DNA of 47,894 nt, from positions 1 through 47,894 of the forward strand of contig NZ_JACJKN010000019.1 of NCBI RefSeq assembly GCF_016900775.1, given 5' to 3'. Position numbers and translations under genes: made by a program. Positions within the stretch are counted from its first letter, which is position 1; every line of letters starts with the position of its first letter. This stretch comes from Olsenella uli (GTDB taxonomy: Bacteria; Actinomycetota; Coriobacteriia; Coriobacteriales; Atopobiaceae). The notes under the pieces are model-generated. The model worked only from the letters and a program-made list of their open reading frames with translations. It had not been told where the DNA came from and ran no database searches. Of this stretch, positions 1-9,849 are shown one piece after another.

Positions 1-1145
1 GACTTGCCCGTGCCGTTGGCGCCCTTGATCACGACGAGCTCGCCGGGACGCACCTCGAGCTCCCCCGCGAAGAGGCGCTTGCCTCCCTCGCCGCGCTCGG
101 GCGTGGCCCAGAGGGTCCCGTCGACGCACGCCACGGGACCCGCGTCGGCGCGCGCCGCGAGCGCCCCGAAGCCGGAGGGCTCCTCGGCCTCCCCCGCGTG
201 CTCGCGCAGCAGGACGAGGTTCGGTCGGCTGGCAACGTAGAAGCTCACGAACGAGCAGAGGTCCGCCATGGGCGACTGCAGCAGCGAGAAGAGCTGCCAT
301 GCCGCGACGACCGCCCCGAGCGTGATCTGTCCCGCGGCCCAGAGCGCCACGCACACGGCGAGCGCCGCGACCTGGAGCGCCGGCGACACGGCGGCGGGAA
401 GCGTCGTCTGCGCGGTGTCGGAGAGGCGGTACCGGCGGAGAAACGCGCGGTACGCGTCCGTGCTCTTTGCAAAGCGCCGCTCGTAGAACCCCTCGGCACC
501 CGCCGCGTTGGCGACGCGCTTCTCCTCCACGAGCCGGCGGACCTCCTCCTGCCAGGCCTCGCTCACGGGCATCATCTCCATGAGCAGGCGCCCGGCGGAG
601 TGCATGGGGCCCCAGTTGACCGCGAAGTACACGACCAGGCCACAGAGAAAGACCGGCACGAGCAGGACGTCGATCGCCGCGGCGCAGCCCAGCAGCGCCA
701 CGACCGCGATCACGCACCCCACCACGTTCACGCTCAGGTAGACGGACATCGAGCCGTAGCCAAACGCGGCGGCGTTGACCACGTTGAGGAAGTGCCCGGC
801 GTCGTGGCGCTCAAAGGCGCGCTGCGGCATGGCCAGCAGCTGGTCGATAGCCTCGTCCGAGGCGTCCACCTCCGCGCGGAGGTTGGCCTTGAGCGGCAGC
901 CAGTCGTCAAGTGCGAACTTCGCGAGCGCGGCCGCAAGCGACACCACGAGAAACGCCGCCAACCTCCCTGCCGTCTCCCCGAGCGCAGGCGCGCCCGACG
1001 CCAGCCCGTCCACGATCGCGCCCAGCAGGTACGCCGCACCGGCCGACAGCACGGTCCCGGACGCCACGCCGAGCGCCAGCGCGAGGTTGCGCGCGCTCGG
1101 CCTGAAGAGGGGGTAGGCCCTCTCCTCCGATGTTCTTCTCGCCAT
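1..1145 (-). CDS. ABC transporter, fused permease/ATP-binding protein (3' end outside window)
   Basis: An exporter-type ABC half-transporter, about 381 codons of which are visible. It starts at the ATG at 1143-1145 (MARRTSEERAYPLF), preceded by AAGGAGAAGGGC. The N-terminal ~290 residues contain several hydrophobic segments (for example around ALALGVASGTVLSAGAAYLL and VVGCVIAVVALLGCAAAI). The protein then enters an ATPase domain, and the window ends inside the Walker A motif GANGTGKS. Signature and Walker B motifs lie beyond the edge, so substrate and completeness cannot be judged. It follows the glycosyltransferase on the same strand, separated by a large hairpin, and a candidate -10 box (TACGAT, 1174-1179) suggests its own promoter. 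Polysaccharide, lipid or peptide export are all possible. Confidence 0.85.
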   Translation of the reverse strand, partial: MARRTSEERAYPLFRPSARNLALALGVASGTVLSAGAAYLLGAIVDGLASGAPALGETAGRLAAFLVVSLAAALAKFALDDWLPLKANLRAEVDASDEAIDQLLAMPQRAFERHDAGHFLNVVNAAAFGYGSMSVYLSVNVVGCVIAVVALLGCAAAIDVLLVPVFLCGLVVYFAVNWGPMHSAGRLLMEMMPVSEAWQEEVRRLVEEKRVANAAGAEGFYERRFAKSTDAYRAFLRRYRLSDTAQTTLPAAVSPALQVAALAVCVALWAAGQITLGAVVAAWQLFSLLQSPMADLCSFVSFYVASRPNLVLLREHAGEAEEPSGFGALAARADAGPVACVDGTLWATPERGEGGKRLFAGELEVRPGELVVIKGANGTGK

Positions 1146-1173
1146 GCCCTTCTCCTTCCACGAGGTTGGAACC

Positions 1174-1179
1174 ATCGTA
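1174..1179 (-). promoter_or_regulatory. Candidate -10 box of the partial ABC transporter
   Basis: Minus strand reads TACGAT, about 29 bp before the ATG at 1145. No good -35 box is visible. Confidence 0.3.
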
Positions 1180-1239
1180 GGAACGAGAAGGACGCCGCAG
1201 GTCAGAAACGCGCCACGGCCGAAGGAGCATCACCCGCAA

Positions 1240-1288
1240 CCCGAAGATCCGGCGCACTCCCGCTGCGAGAGCGCGCCGGATCTTCGGG
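1240..1288. terminator. Perfect 16-bp hairpin between glycosyltransferase and ABC gene
   Basis: Arms 1240-1255 and 1273-1288 are perfect reverse complements (CCCGAAGATCCGGCGC) around a 17-nt loop. The hairpin lies 26 bases after the glycosyltransferase stop codon. In that gene's direction no T-run follows the stem, and the run of six A on the plus strand (1292-1297) lies upstream of the stem in that sense, so it is a terminator of uncertain efficiency. Confidence 0.55.
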
Positions 1289-1313
1289 GCGAAAAAACAC
1301 GTCCCCCCTTTGG

Positions 1314-2618
1314 CTACGCGCCGGAGCCGCTCACGATGTCGTCCACGTTGACGGCGATGTCGTGCTTGGTGGGGACCCACTCGACCTTCTTGAAGAGCGC
1401 CGCCACCGTGATGGGGATGTAGGTCATCATGAAGAGCGGGAACGTGAAGAGGTTAGCCACCACGCGCCACTTCTTCTTGGCGTGGATCTTCTTGCGCTCG
1501 GAGACCGTGGTGATAATCGCAAGGATGAAGAACACGACGTACATAGACGCGAAGGTCATGATGAGCGAGCCCACGCACATGTTGAGCTCGCCCTGGGTGG
1601 CGATGAAGCCGTGGGAGAGCGAGCCCACGATGAGGTACGTGGCGTTCACGAAGAACGAGAGCAGCGTCAAGATCATGCCCGGCGCCACCGTCATGAGCAT
1701 GTCGTAGCTCGCGAAGCGGCCCTTGGAGATGCCCTTCACAAGGTCGCGCGCGTACGAGAAGAACACCTGGTAGAAGCCCTTGGTCCAGCGCATGCGCTGC
1801 GTCCAGGAGGCCTTGAAGGTAACGGGCTGCTCGTCGAAGAACTCGGCCGGCGCGTAGCCTATCTGCACGTTGTTGGCGCAGCAGAAGGTGGAGAACTGGA
1901 TGTCCTCGGTGAGCGTGTGGAAGTCCCAGCCGTGCATGCCGCGCACGATGCGCTCGGAGACCATCCAGCCGGAGCCGGAGATGGCGCAGCTCGTGCCCAC
2001 CATCATGCGGGCGTTGTTGAGGAACTTGGCCTCGCGCATGAACCAGAGGGCGTAGGCGGCGCTCACCCAGGAGGAGTCGAAGTTCTTGGAGTTGCGGTAG
2101 CCGGTGCAGACGAGGTAGCCCGCGTCGAAGGCCTGGTTCATCACGGAGATGAAGTCCTTGGAGACGAGGTTGTCCGCGTCCAGGACGACGAAGGCCTCGT
2201 ACTTGTCGCCGTACTCGTTGAGGATGCGGTCGAAGCCGTAGTCGAGCGCCCAGCTCTTGCCGCGCCGCGCGAGGTCGTTTCTGTCCCAGACGATGGCGCC
2301 GGCCTTCTCGGCCTCCTCGTGCGTGCTGTCCGTGCAGGCGTCGCAGACCACGAAGACGTCCATGAGCTCGCGCGGGTAGTCCTGCGCGAGGATGGAGCGC
2401 ACGAGGTTGCCGATGACAAGCTCCTCGTTGTGCGCCGAGATGAAGAACGCGTAGCGATGCTGCTTCTTGGCCTTGGGCAGCGTCACCGTCCCGCGGAACA
2501 TGACGCGTACCACGTAGACGATCTGGTAGAAGTACGCGAGCGTGAAGAAGAGCCAGATGATCAGGTTGAAGATGACGATCGGCGTGAGGCCGAGTCTGTT
2601 GAACTCCATCATGGGCAT
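1314..2618 (-). CDS. Membrane-bound processive glycosyltransferase, family 2
   Basis: A 434-residue protein. The reading frame is open further upstream, but I prefer the ATG at 2618 (MPMMEFNRLGL), preceded by GAGGGGTGGCC; the upstream extension overlaps the RluD gene and is Arg/Pro-rich. It has an N-terminal hydrophobic segment (residues ~12-40), a GT-A domain with SAHNEE (61-66), the metal-binding DAD (147-149), TED (237-239) and the QxxRW-type motif QRMRW (274-278), then C-terminal membrane segments (~305-370 and 388-408). This matches processive transferases of the IcaA/BcsA/hyaluronan-synthase type, which polymerise a sugar on the cytoplasmic face and feed it across the membrane. The polymer is unknown. 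The adjacent ABC exporter may belong to the same surface-polymer process. Confidence 0.88.
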   Translation of the reverse strand: MPMMEFNRLGLTPIVIFNLIIWLFFTLAYFYQIVYVVRVMFRGTVTLPKAKKQHRYAFFISAHNEELVIGNLVRSILAQDYPRELMDVFVVCDACTDSTHEEAEKAGAIVWDRNDLARRGKSWALDYGFDRILNEYGDKYEAFVVLDADNLVSKDFISVMNQAFDAGYLVCTGYRNSKNFDSSWVSAAYALWFMREAKFLNNARMMVGTSCAISGSGWMVSERIVRGMHGWDFHTLTEDIQFSTFCCANNVQIGYAPAEFFDEQPVTFKASWTQRMRWTKGFYQVFFSYARDLVKGISKGRFASYDMLMTVAPGMILTLLSFFVNATYLIVGSLSHGFIATQGELNMCVGSLIMTFASMYVVFFILAIITTVSERKKIHAKKKWRVVANLFTFPLFMMTYIPITVAALFKKVEWVPTKHDIAVNVDDIVSGSGA

Positions 2619-2658
2619 GGCCACCCCTCGCGGTCTGCTCGCGGTCCTTCTCGCGCCC

Positions 2659-3687
2659 CTACGCCCCGGCGCCGAGCGCGGGGCAGATCTCATCCCCCGC
2701 CGCGGTCCGGCCCATCGAGCGCTCTTCCAGCCCCTCTAGTATAGCGAGAAGGTCGTCCGGCAGACGGTCGGCGATCGCGATGCGCTCGCCCGTCGCCGGG
2801 TGGTCGAAGCCGATGCGCCACGAGTGGAGGAACTGCCGCGCGAGCCCGAGGTTCAGCCGCTCGTCGCCGCGCCCGTAGAGCGGGTCGCCCACGAGGGCGT
2901 GGCCGATGTGGCGCATGTGCACGCGGATCTGGTGCGTGCGCCCGGTGTAGAGGTGGCACTCCATGAGCGTGTAGCCCTCGTCGCGCCGGCCGGCCTCGAA
3001 GCGCTCGAGGACGCGGAAGGTGGTGATGGCCTCGCGCGCGCCGGGGGCGTCCGAGACCGCCATGCGGACGCGGTCGCGCGTGGAGCGGGCGATCCCGGTG
3101 ACGACGGTGCCCTCGTCGTGCGCCACGTAGCCGTGCGTGAGCGTGACGTAGCGGCGGTCGAGCACGCGCAGGCGGATCAGGTCCTGCAGGGCCCTCTGCG
3201 TGGCGTCGTCCTTGGCGGCCACCATGAGGCCCGAGGTGTCCATGTCCAGGCGGTGCACGATGCCCGGGCGCTCCTCGCCCTGGAGCATGCCGAGGTGCGC
3301 GTAGCCGCAGTGCGCCACGAGCGCGTTGGCCAGGGTGTCGTCCACGTGCCCCGGGCTCGGGTGGCAGACGAGCCCCGCCTGCTTGGAGAGCACGATGAGG
3401 TAGTCGTCCTCGAAGCGCACGTCGAGCGGGATGTAGGGGTTGGGGGCGATGAGGCCGCCCATGGGCTCGGGGTCCGGCTCGTCGAGCGTGGCGCGGACGC
3501 GGTCGCCCAGCAGGACCCTCTCCGACTTTGAGGTGGCGGGCGTCTCGTTGATGGTGACGGCGCCCTCCTCCACGAGCCGGGCGCAGGCCGAGCGCGAGGG
3601 CATGCCCTCCCCCGTGGCGAGAAACGCGTCGAGCCGCATGCCGTCGGCGGCGGGGTCCACGAGCAGGTTGGCGATGCGCTGCGCCAT
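2659..3687 (-). CDS. rluD: 23S rRNA pseudouridine synthase, RluA/RluD family
   Basis: A 342-residue protein. The N-terminal S4 RNA-binding domain (about residues 18-65) is followed by the RluA catalytic domain with GIVHRLDMDTSGL (HRLD at 145-148, catalytic Asp148). The family isomerises uridines in 23S rRNA; RluD itself acts on helix 69, but RluA/C/D assignment from sequence alone is tentative. The start is the ATG at 3687, with GAGAGGAGCCGC before it. It lies 73 bp after lspA and has a candidate promoter of its own (3729-3734), while a further candidate -10 for the glycosyltransferase sits inside its 3' end (2738-2743). Confidence 0.9.
   Translation of the reverse strand: MAQRIANLLVDPAADGMRLDAFLATGEGMPSRSACARLVEEGAVTINETPATSKSERVLLGDRVRATLDEPDPEPMGGLIAPNPYIPLDVRFEDDYLIVLSKQAGLVCHPSPGHVDDTLANALVAHCGYAHLGMLQGEERPGIVHRLDMDTSGLMVAAKDDATQRALQDLIRLRVLDRRYVTLTHGYVAHDEGTVVTGIARSTRDRVRMAVSDAPGAREAITTFRVLERFEAGRRDEGYTLMECHLYTGRTHQIRVHMRHIGHALVGDPLYGRGDERLNLGLARQFLHSWRIGFDHPATGERIAIADRLPDDLLAILEGLEERSMGRTAAGDEICPALGAGA
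2738..2743 (-). promoter_or_regulatory. Candidate -10 box for the glycosyltransferase
   Basis: Minus strand CGC-TATACT lies inside the 3' end of the RluD gene, about 120 bp before the glycosyltransferase ATG. No convincing -35 box. Confidence 0.3.
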
Positions 3688-3728
3688 GCGGCTCCTCTCG
3701 GCGGCGGGACGGGGTCTGCTGGCAGGCT

Positions 3729-3734
3729 ATCGTA
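3729..3734 (-). promoter_or_regulatory. Extended -10 box upstream of rluD
   Basis: Minus strand reads TGC-TACGAT, 42 bp before the rluD ATG. It matches the TGCTAnnnT form seen before several other genes here. Confidence 0.45.
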
Positions 3735-3760
3735 GCACGCGCGGCGGCGCGGCGCGGGCG

Positions 3761-4273
3761 CTACTCCCCCGCGCGGGCGCGCTCGCGGGCGGCATCCCAG
3801 CGCCAGTAGAGCACGACGGCCGCCGCAACGCCGCAGGTCACGAAGATGTCGGCCACGTTGAAGACGGCGAAGTCCACGAAGGTCGTCTTGAAGAAGTCCG
3901 TGACGGCGCCGAGCGCCACGCGGTCGATCGCGTTGCCCGCGCCGCCGCCGGCGACGGCGGCCACCGTGAGCACGAGCGGCAGCGGCACGTCGGCGCGCCG
4001 CCACGCGACCGCGGCCCCCGCCACGAGGATCGCCGCCGCGAGCAGCACGAAGACGGGGCCGCCGCCCTCCCCGAGCGAGAAGGCGGCGCCCGTGTTGTAG
4101 ACGAGGGAGAGGTCCATCACGCCCGGAATCAGCGCGACGGGCTCGCCGGGGACGAGCGCGGCGCGCGCGGCGGCCTTGCTCAGCTGGTCGAGCGCCACGA
4201 CCGCGGCGGCGACCAGCGCGAAGAGCGCCAGCCGCCGCGCGCGGGCGGAAGCCGAGGGGTCGGCCGCGGCCAC
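3761..4273 (-). CDS. lspA: Lipoprotein signal peptidase II
   Basis: A 170-residue membrane aspartic protease that removes the signal peptide of prolipoproteins after lipidation. Hydrophobic segments lie at ~15-30, 74-90, 98-114 and 139-156. The two catalytic aspartates are in NAIDRV (Asp117) and NVADIF (Asp142), and the VYNTGAAFS motif (58-66) is present. The start is a GTG at 4271-4273 that begins 3 bp after the ileS stop codon; its ribosome-binding site GGAG is inside the end of ileS, indicating translational coupling. ileS-lspA adjacency is common in bacteria. Confidence 0.95.
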   Translation of the reverse strand: MAAADPSASARARRLALFALVAAAVVALDQLSKAAARAALVPGEPVALIPGVMDLSLVYNTGAAFSLGEGGGPVFVLLAAAILVAGAAVAWRRADVPLPLVLTVAAVAGGGAGNAIDRVALGAVTDFFKTTFVDFAVFNVADIFVTCGVAAAVVLYWRWDAARERARAGE

Positions 4274-4276
4274 GCG

Positions 4277-7114
<2,838 letters not shown>

Positions 7115-7144
7115 GCTTTCCTCTCTTCCCATCCTCCGGAACGC

Positions 7145-7415
7145 GAGAAGCGCCCCGTCCCACGTGCTGGGACGAAGCGCTTCCAAGGCACTTCGCTTGT
7201 GAACCACCCAGCGAGCGGACATCCGCCGTACTCGGCTGGCCTGTGTCGGCGGCCACTCCGGCGACGCCTACTCGCGCACCGAGAAGAACGTCCTCCCGAC
7301 ACGCTTTGGGGCCGCGGCTCGGGGGTGATCTTCGCCGGGACGCGACCGCGGGCTCCCACCGTCCCCGCTCTCTCTTGGTCGCGCGCCCCCGGGTACTCTC
7401 CCCGTCAACGCCTGT
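7145..7415 (-). promoter_or_regulatory. T-box leader (tRNA-Ile sensing) of ileS
   Basis: The minus-strand leader has the parts expected of a T-box. AGAGTA is at 7394-7399. An isoleucine specifier ATC sits in GAAGATCACC (7327-7329). A GGTGG-containing distal loop lies between them. The T-box core GGGTGGTTCAC (7200-7210) offers UGGU at 7203-7206 to pair with the ACCA end of uncharged tRNA-Ile. A 14-bp stem follows (7148-7161 with 7169-7182) that is continuous on the RNA because of two U-G pairs. No U-tract follows the stem, so control may be at translation, as known for other actinobacterial ileS T-boxes. Boundaries are approximate. Confidence 0.82.
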
Positions 7416-7421
7416 TGCAGC

Positions 7422-7427
7422 ATGGTA
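7422..7427 (-). promoter_or_regulatory. Extended -10 box of the ileS leader
   Basis: Minus strand reads TGC-TACCAT immediately upstream of the T-box leader. Confidence 0.5.
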
Positions 7428-7479
7428 GCACGTTTAGACGGCGGGGACCGGCCGACCAGCCGCTCTTCTCAAAATAAGA

Positions 7480-7513
7480 GCGCGGGGCATGGCCGAAATG
7501 CCATGCCCCGCGC
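7480..7513. terminator. Rho-independent terminator of the LRR protein gene
   Basis: A perfect 14-bp stem (GCGCGGGGCATGGC, 7480-7493 with 7500-7513) and 6-nt loop lie 23 bases past the stop codon. On the minus strand the stem is followed by TCTTATTTTGAG. Confidence 0.8.
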
Positions 7514-7536
7514 GCGTAAGATCAGGAACGTATATT

Positions 7537-9633
7537 TCAGAGACCGTACCAGCCAATGCCTTCCTCGCGCCAGCCAACGGAAACGAGGTGGTCGTTCTCC
7601 TCCTTGCTCGCGGTGTAGTTGTGCGTGCCGGTCCTCGCGTAGGGATTGTACTGACGGTAGAGCGGCTTCGCACCAGGTTTGGGGTTGCCCATGGAGTCAC
7701 TCGCTGAGTACCAGCCAATGCCCTCGTAGTGCCACCCAAGAGAGGTGAGGTGGACGCACTCGTCCCAGGAGAGCGTGTAGTGATGATCGCCACCCTCGGC
7801 GAATGGGTTGTAGAGACGATAGACCGGAGCGCCGGACGCAGGAGCGGTCCAGCCCACACCCTCGGCGTTCCAACCGCCACCGGGCGCGAAGCAAAGGTTG
7901 TAGTACTCCTCGCCCGAGGCCGTGTAGAAGTGCTCGCCGGTCCAAGGGTTGTAGCAGCGATACATTGGCTGTGATCCAGAGGGGGTCGGCGAGCCGCCCT
8001 TCCCTTCGAGCGTGAACTTCACACTGAACGAGGAATAGGCGTTACCATGGGTGTTATCCAGCGAGCCAAGCAGGTAGTAGTCCCCCGCCTCAAGCGTGAA
8101 CGTCTTGTAATAGATTTCACCGTTTTCCGTGAGCACGGGCGAGAACACCTCAAGCCAGAGTTCGTTTCCCTCGTTTCCCACGGTTGACATCAGCCTGAGG
8201 CTGCCCATGTGATGAGTACAACCCTCGTCGTAGTCATAGCTGTACGCAAGCTTTACGCTCTGATCCTCTGGAACGGTAAAGTGCCAAGCAACGTACTCGG
8301 TAGGATAGTTTGACTGCGTGTCCCAGGTGCTTGGAGCCAGCTCAATCGGATCGTAGTAGCCGGGGCACACGTACGAGTCCTCGACGAGGGATCCGTCCTC
8401 CGCGACGCCGTACCACGTGAGGTTACCGCCAAAGTCGTTAGCCTTGTTGAGGCCATCCCAGTCCTCGCCACCCTGATGGTGTACCACGGAGGCAGTTACG
8501 TCCCTGAAGGCATCAGAGGAGATTTGAGGCAGAGCACCAAGAAAGTCAATACGATTCAGCTGGGCACAACCGGAAAAGGCTCCACTCCCAATCGATTCGA
8601 GGGAGCCGGGAATCTCGATCGTCGTGAGCTCGCCGCAGTTGCGGAACGCATCCTCGCCAATCGTCTTGAGACCGCTCGGAAGCTCGACGCCCTCGAGCGA
8701 GAAGCAGTCGTAGAACGCGTTGCTTCCGATGGAGACAAGCGACTCGCCAAACGTCACCGATCCCAGGGCGGAGCAACCATGGAACGAGTCCGCAGGAAGA
8801 CTCTTGAGCCCAGCAGGAAGCGTCAGCTCGGCGAGCTTCTCGCATCCTCGGAAGGCGCCCTCGCCCATCTCAACGATCGTCGAGGACAGCAAGACGGACG
8901 TCAATTCGGGGAAATTGCTGAAATCCTCGATTGACGTGACGCCTTCCTCGACCACGATTGAAGCAACTGATTCCCGGTGGTCATACCAGCCGCTCGAGTC
9001 CACGGCGCCGGAGCCCTTGATTGTGAGCGTCCCGTTGCCGTAGGTCCAGAACGCATCCTCACCGCAGACCCCGATGTCCTCAACCTCACTCCAGTCGACG
9101 GTAGTCATTCCGGGCGGATATGCCTTGGGGGACTGGCTGCCAACAAGAAAGGCGTCATCCCACGTGGTGTCTCCCTTACGGAAATAGCCCGTTCCCTCGA
9201 ACGTGATAAACGTATTCGACGAGAAGTACTTCTCGTAACCCGGCACAAAAGGACCCGTGAAGAATATCGCCTTGATATCCGGTGACGTGAAGCAAAACCC
9301 CGGGAAGTGAGTAATCCCCTCCCCCACGATGACGAAGCGGATGTCGTCCTCATGCGAGACGTTCCAGGGAGCGGTGGTCCCCTCGAAGCTGATCGCACCC
9401 TCGCCCGTTATTCTCAGCACGCCGAACCTGTCCAGGGACCACTCCACGCTCTCCCCGCACGTTCCCTGATCGACCACGTCCTCGGGGGCGACGGGCGGCA
9501 TGTCGCCCTGCTCCTCGGCGTATGCGCACGGGAGTGCCCCGGGAACCGCGGCCCCTAGCCCCAGCGGCAGCAGACCGATAACAATCGTGAGAATGGCAAG
9601 GCGGCCCAACAGCCCGCGCCCGTTCGCCCTCAT
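7537..9633 (-). CDS. Secreted BspA-type leucine-rich-repeat protein with C-terminal YNP/HFYT repeats
   Basis: A 698-residue exported protein. The signal peptide covers residues 1-39 (RLAILTIVIGLLPLGLG core, cleavage expected after AYA). BspA-like LRR_5 repeats with signatures such as IGSNAFYDC, IGEDAFRNC and IGSGAFSGC occupy roughly 240-385. A beta-sandwich-like stretch follows, and residues 556-698 hold three ~48-residue repeats with YNP...HFYT...GW..EGIGW, resembling the DUF5648-type wall or carbohydrate repeat. No LPXTG anchor is seen, so the repeats may be the cell-surface tether. The start is the ATG at 9633 with GAGGAGGCGTGTC. GC is visibly lower than in neighbouring genes and the gene stands alone with its own terminator. 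BspA-type proteins often bind host or matrix proteins; the role here is unknown. Confidence 0.85.
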   Translation of the reverse strand: MRANGRGLLGRLAILTIVIGLLPLGLGAAVPGALPCAYAEEQGDMPPVAPEDVVDQGTCGESVEWSLDRFGVLRITGEGAISFEGTTAPWNVSHEDDIRFVIVGEGITHFPGFCFTSPDIKAIFFTGPFVPGYEKYFSSNTFITFEGTGYFRKGDTTWDDAFLVGSQSPKAYPPGMTTVDWSEVEDIGVCGEDAFWTYGNGTLTIKGSGAVDSSGWYDHRESVASIVVEEGVTSIEDFSNFPELTSVLLSSTIVEMGEGAFRGCEKLAELTLPAGLKSLPADSFHGCSALGSVTFGESLVSIGSNAFYDCFSLEGVELPSGLKTIGEDAFRNCGELTTIEIPGSLESIGSGAFSGCAQLNRIDFLGALPQISSDAFRDVTASVVHHQGGEDWDGLNKANDFGGNLTWYGVAEDGSLVEDSYVCPGYYDPIELAPSTWDTQSNYPTEYVAWHFTVPEDQSVKLAYSYDYDEGCTHHMGSLRLMSTVGNEGNELWLEVFSPVLTENGEIYYKTFTLEAGDYYLLGSLDNTHGNAYSSFSVKFTLEGKGGSPTPSGSQPMYRCYNPWTGEHFYTASGEEYYNLCFAPGGGWNAEGVGWTAPASGAPVYRLYNPFAEGGDHHYTLSWDECVHLTSLGWHYEGIGWYSASDSMGNPKPGAKPLYRQYNPYARTGTHNYTASKEENDHLVSVGWREEGIGWYGL

Positions 9634-9673
9634 GACACGCCTCCTCTATAAATGCAAAATCAAGATGAGCATT

Positions 9674-9679
9674 AATATA
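9674..9679 (-). promoter_or_regulatory. Candidate -10 box of the LRR protein gene
   Basis: TATATT on the minus strand in a short AT-rich stretch, 41 bp before the ATG. The 216-bp gap between the divergent LRR and fbp genes shows no other clear feature. Confidence 0.4.
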
Positions 9680-9849
9680 CGTAGCCCCCCTGTGCACTTG
9701 TTGCTACAACATTCTGAACACTCCCCAAACGTCGGTCAGCGGGCGTGCGGCGCGCAAGGCATCCCGTGGTTCTGCTCGCCGAAAACTGGTTGCCCCGATC
9801 GATGCCGCGCGCCCATGATGAAGGGGTTACACACAGAGAGGGGACCCGC

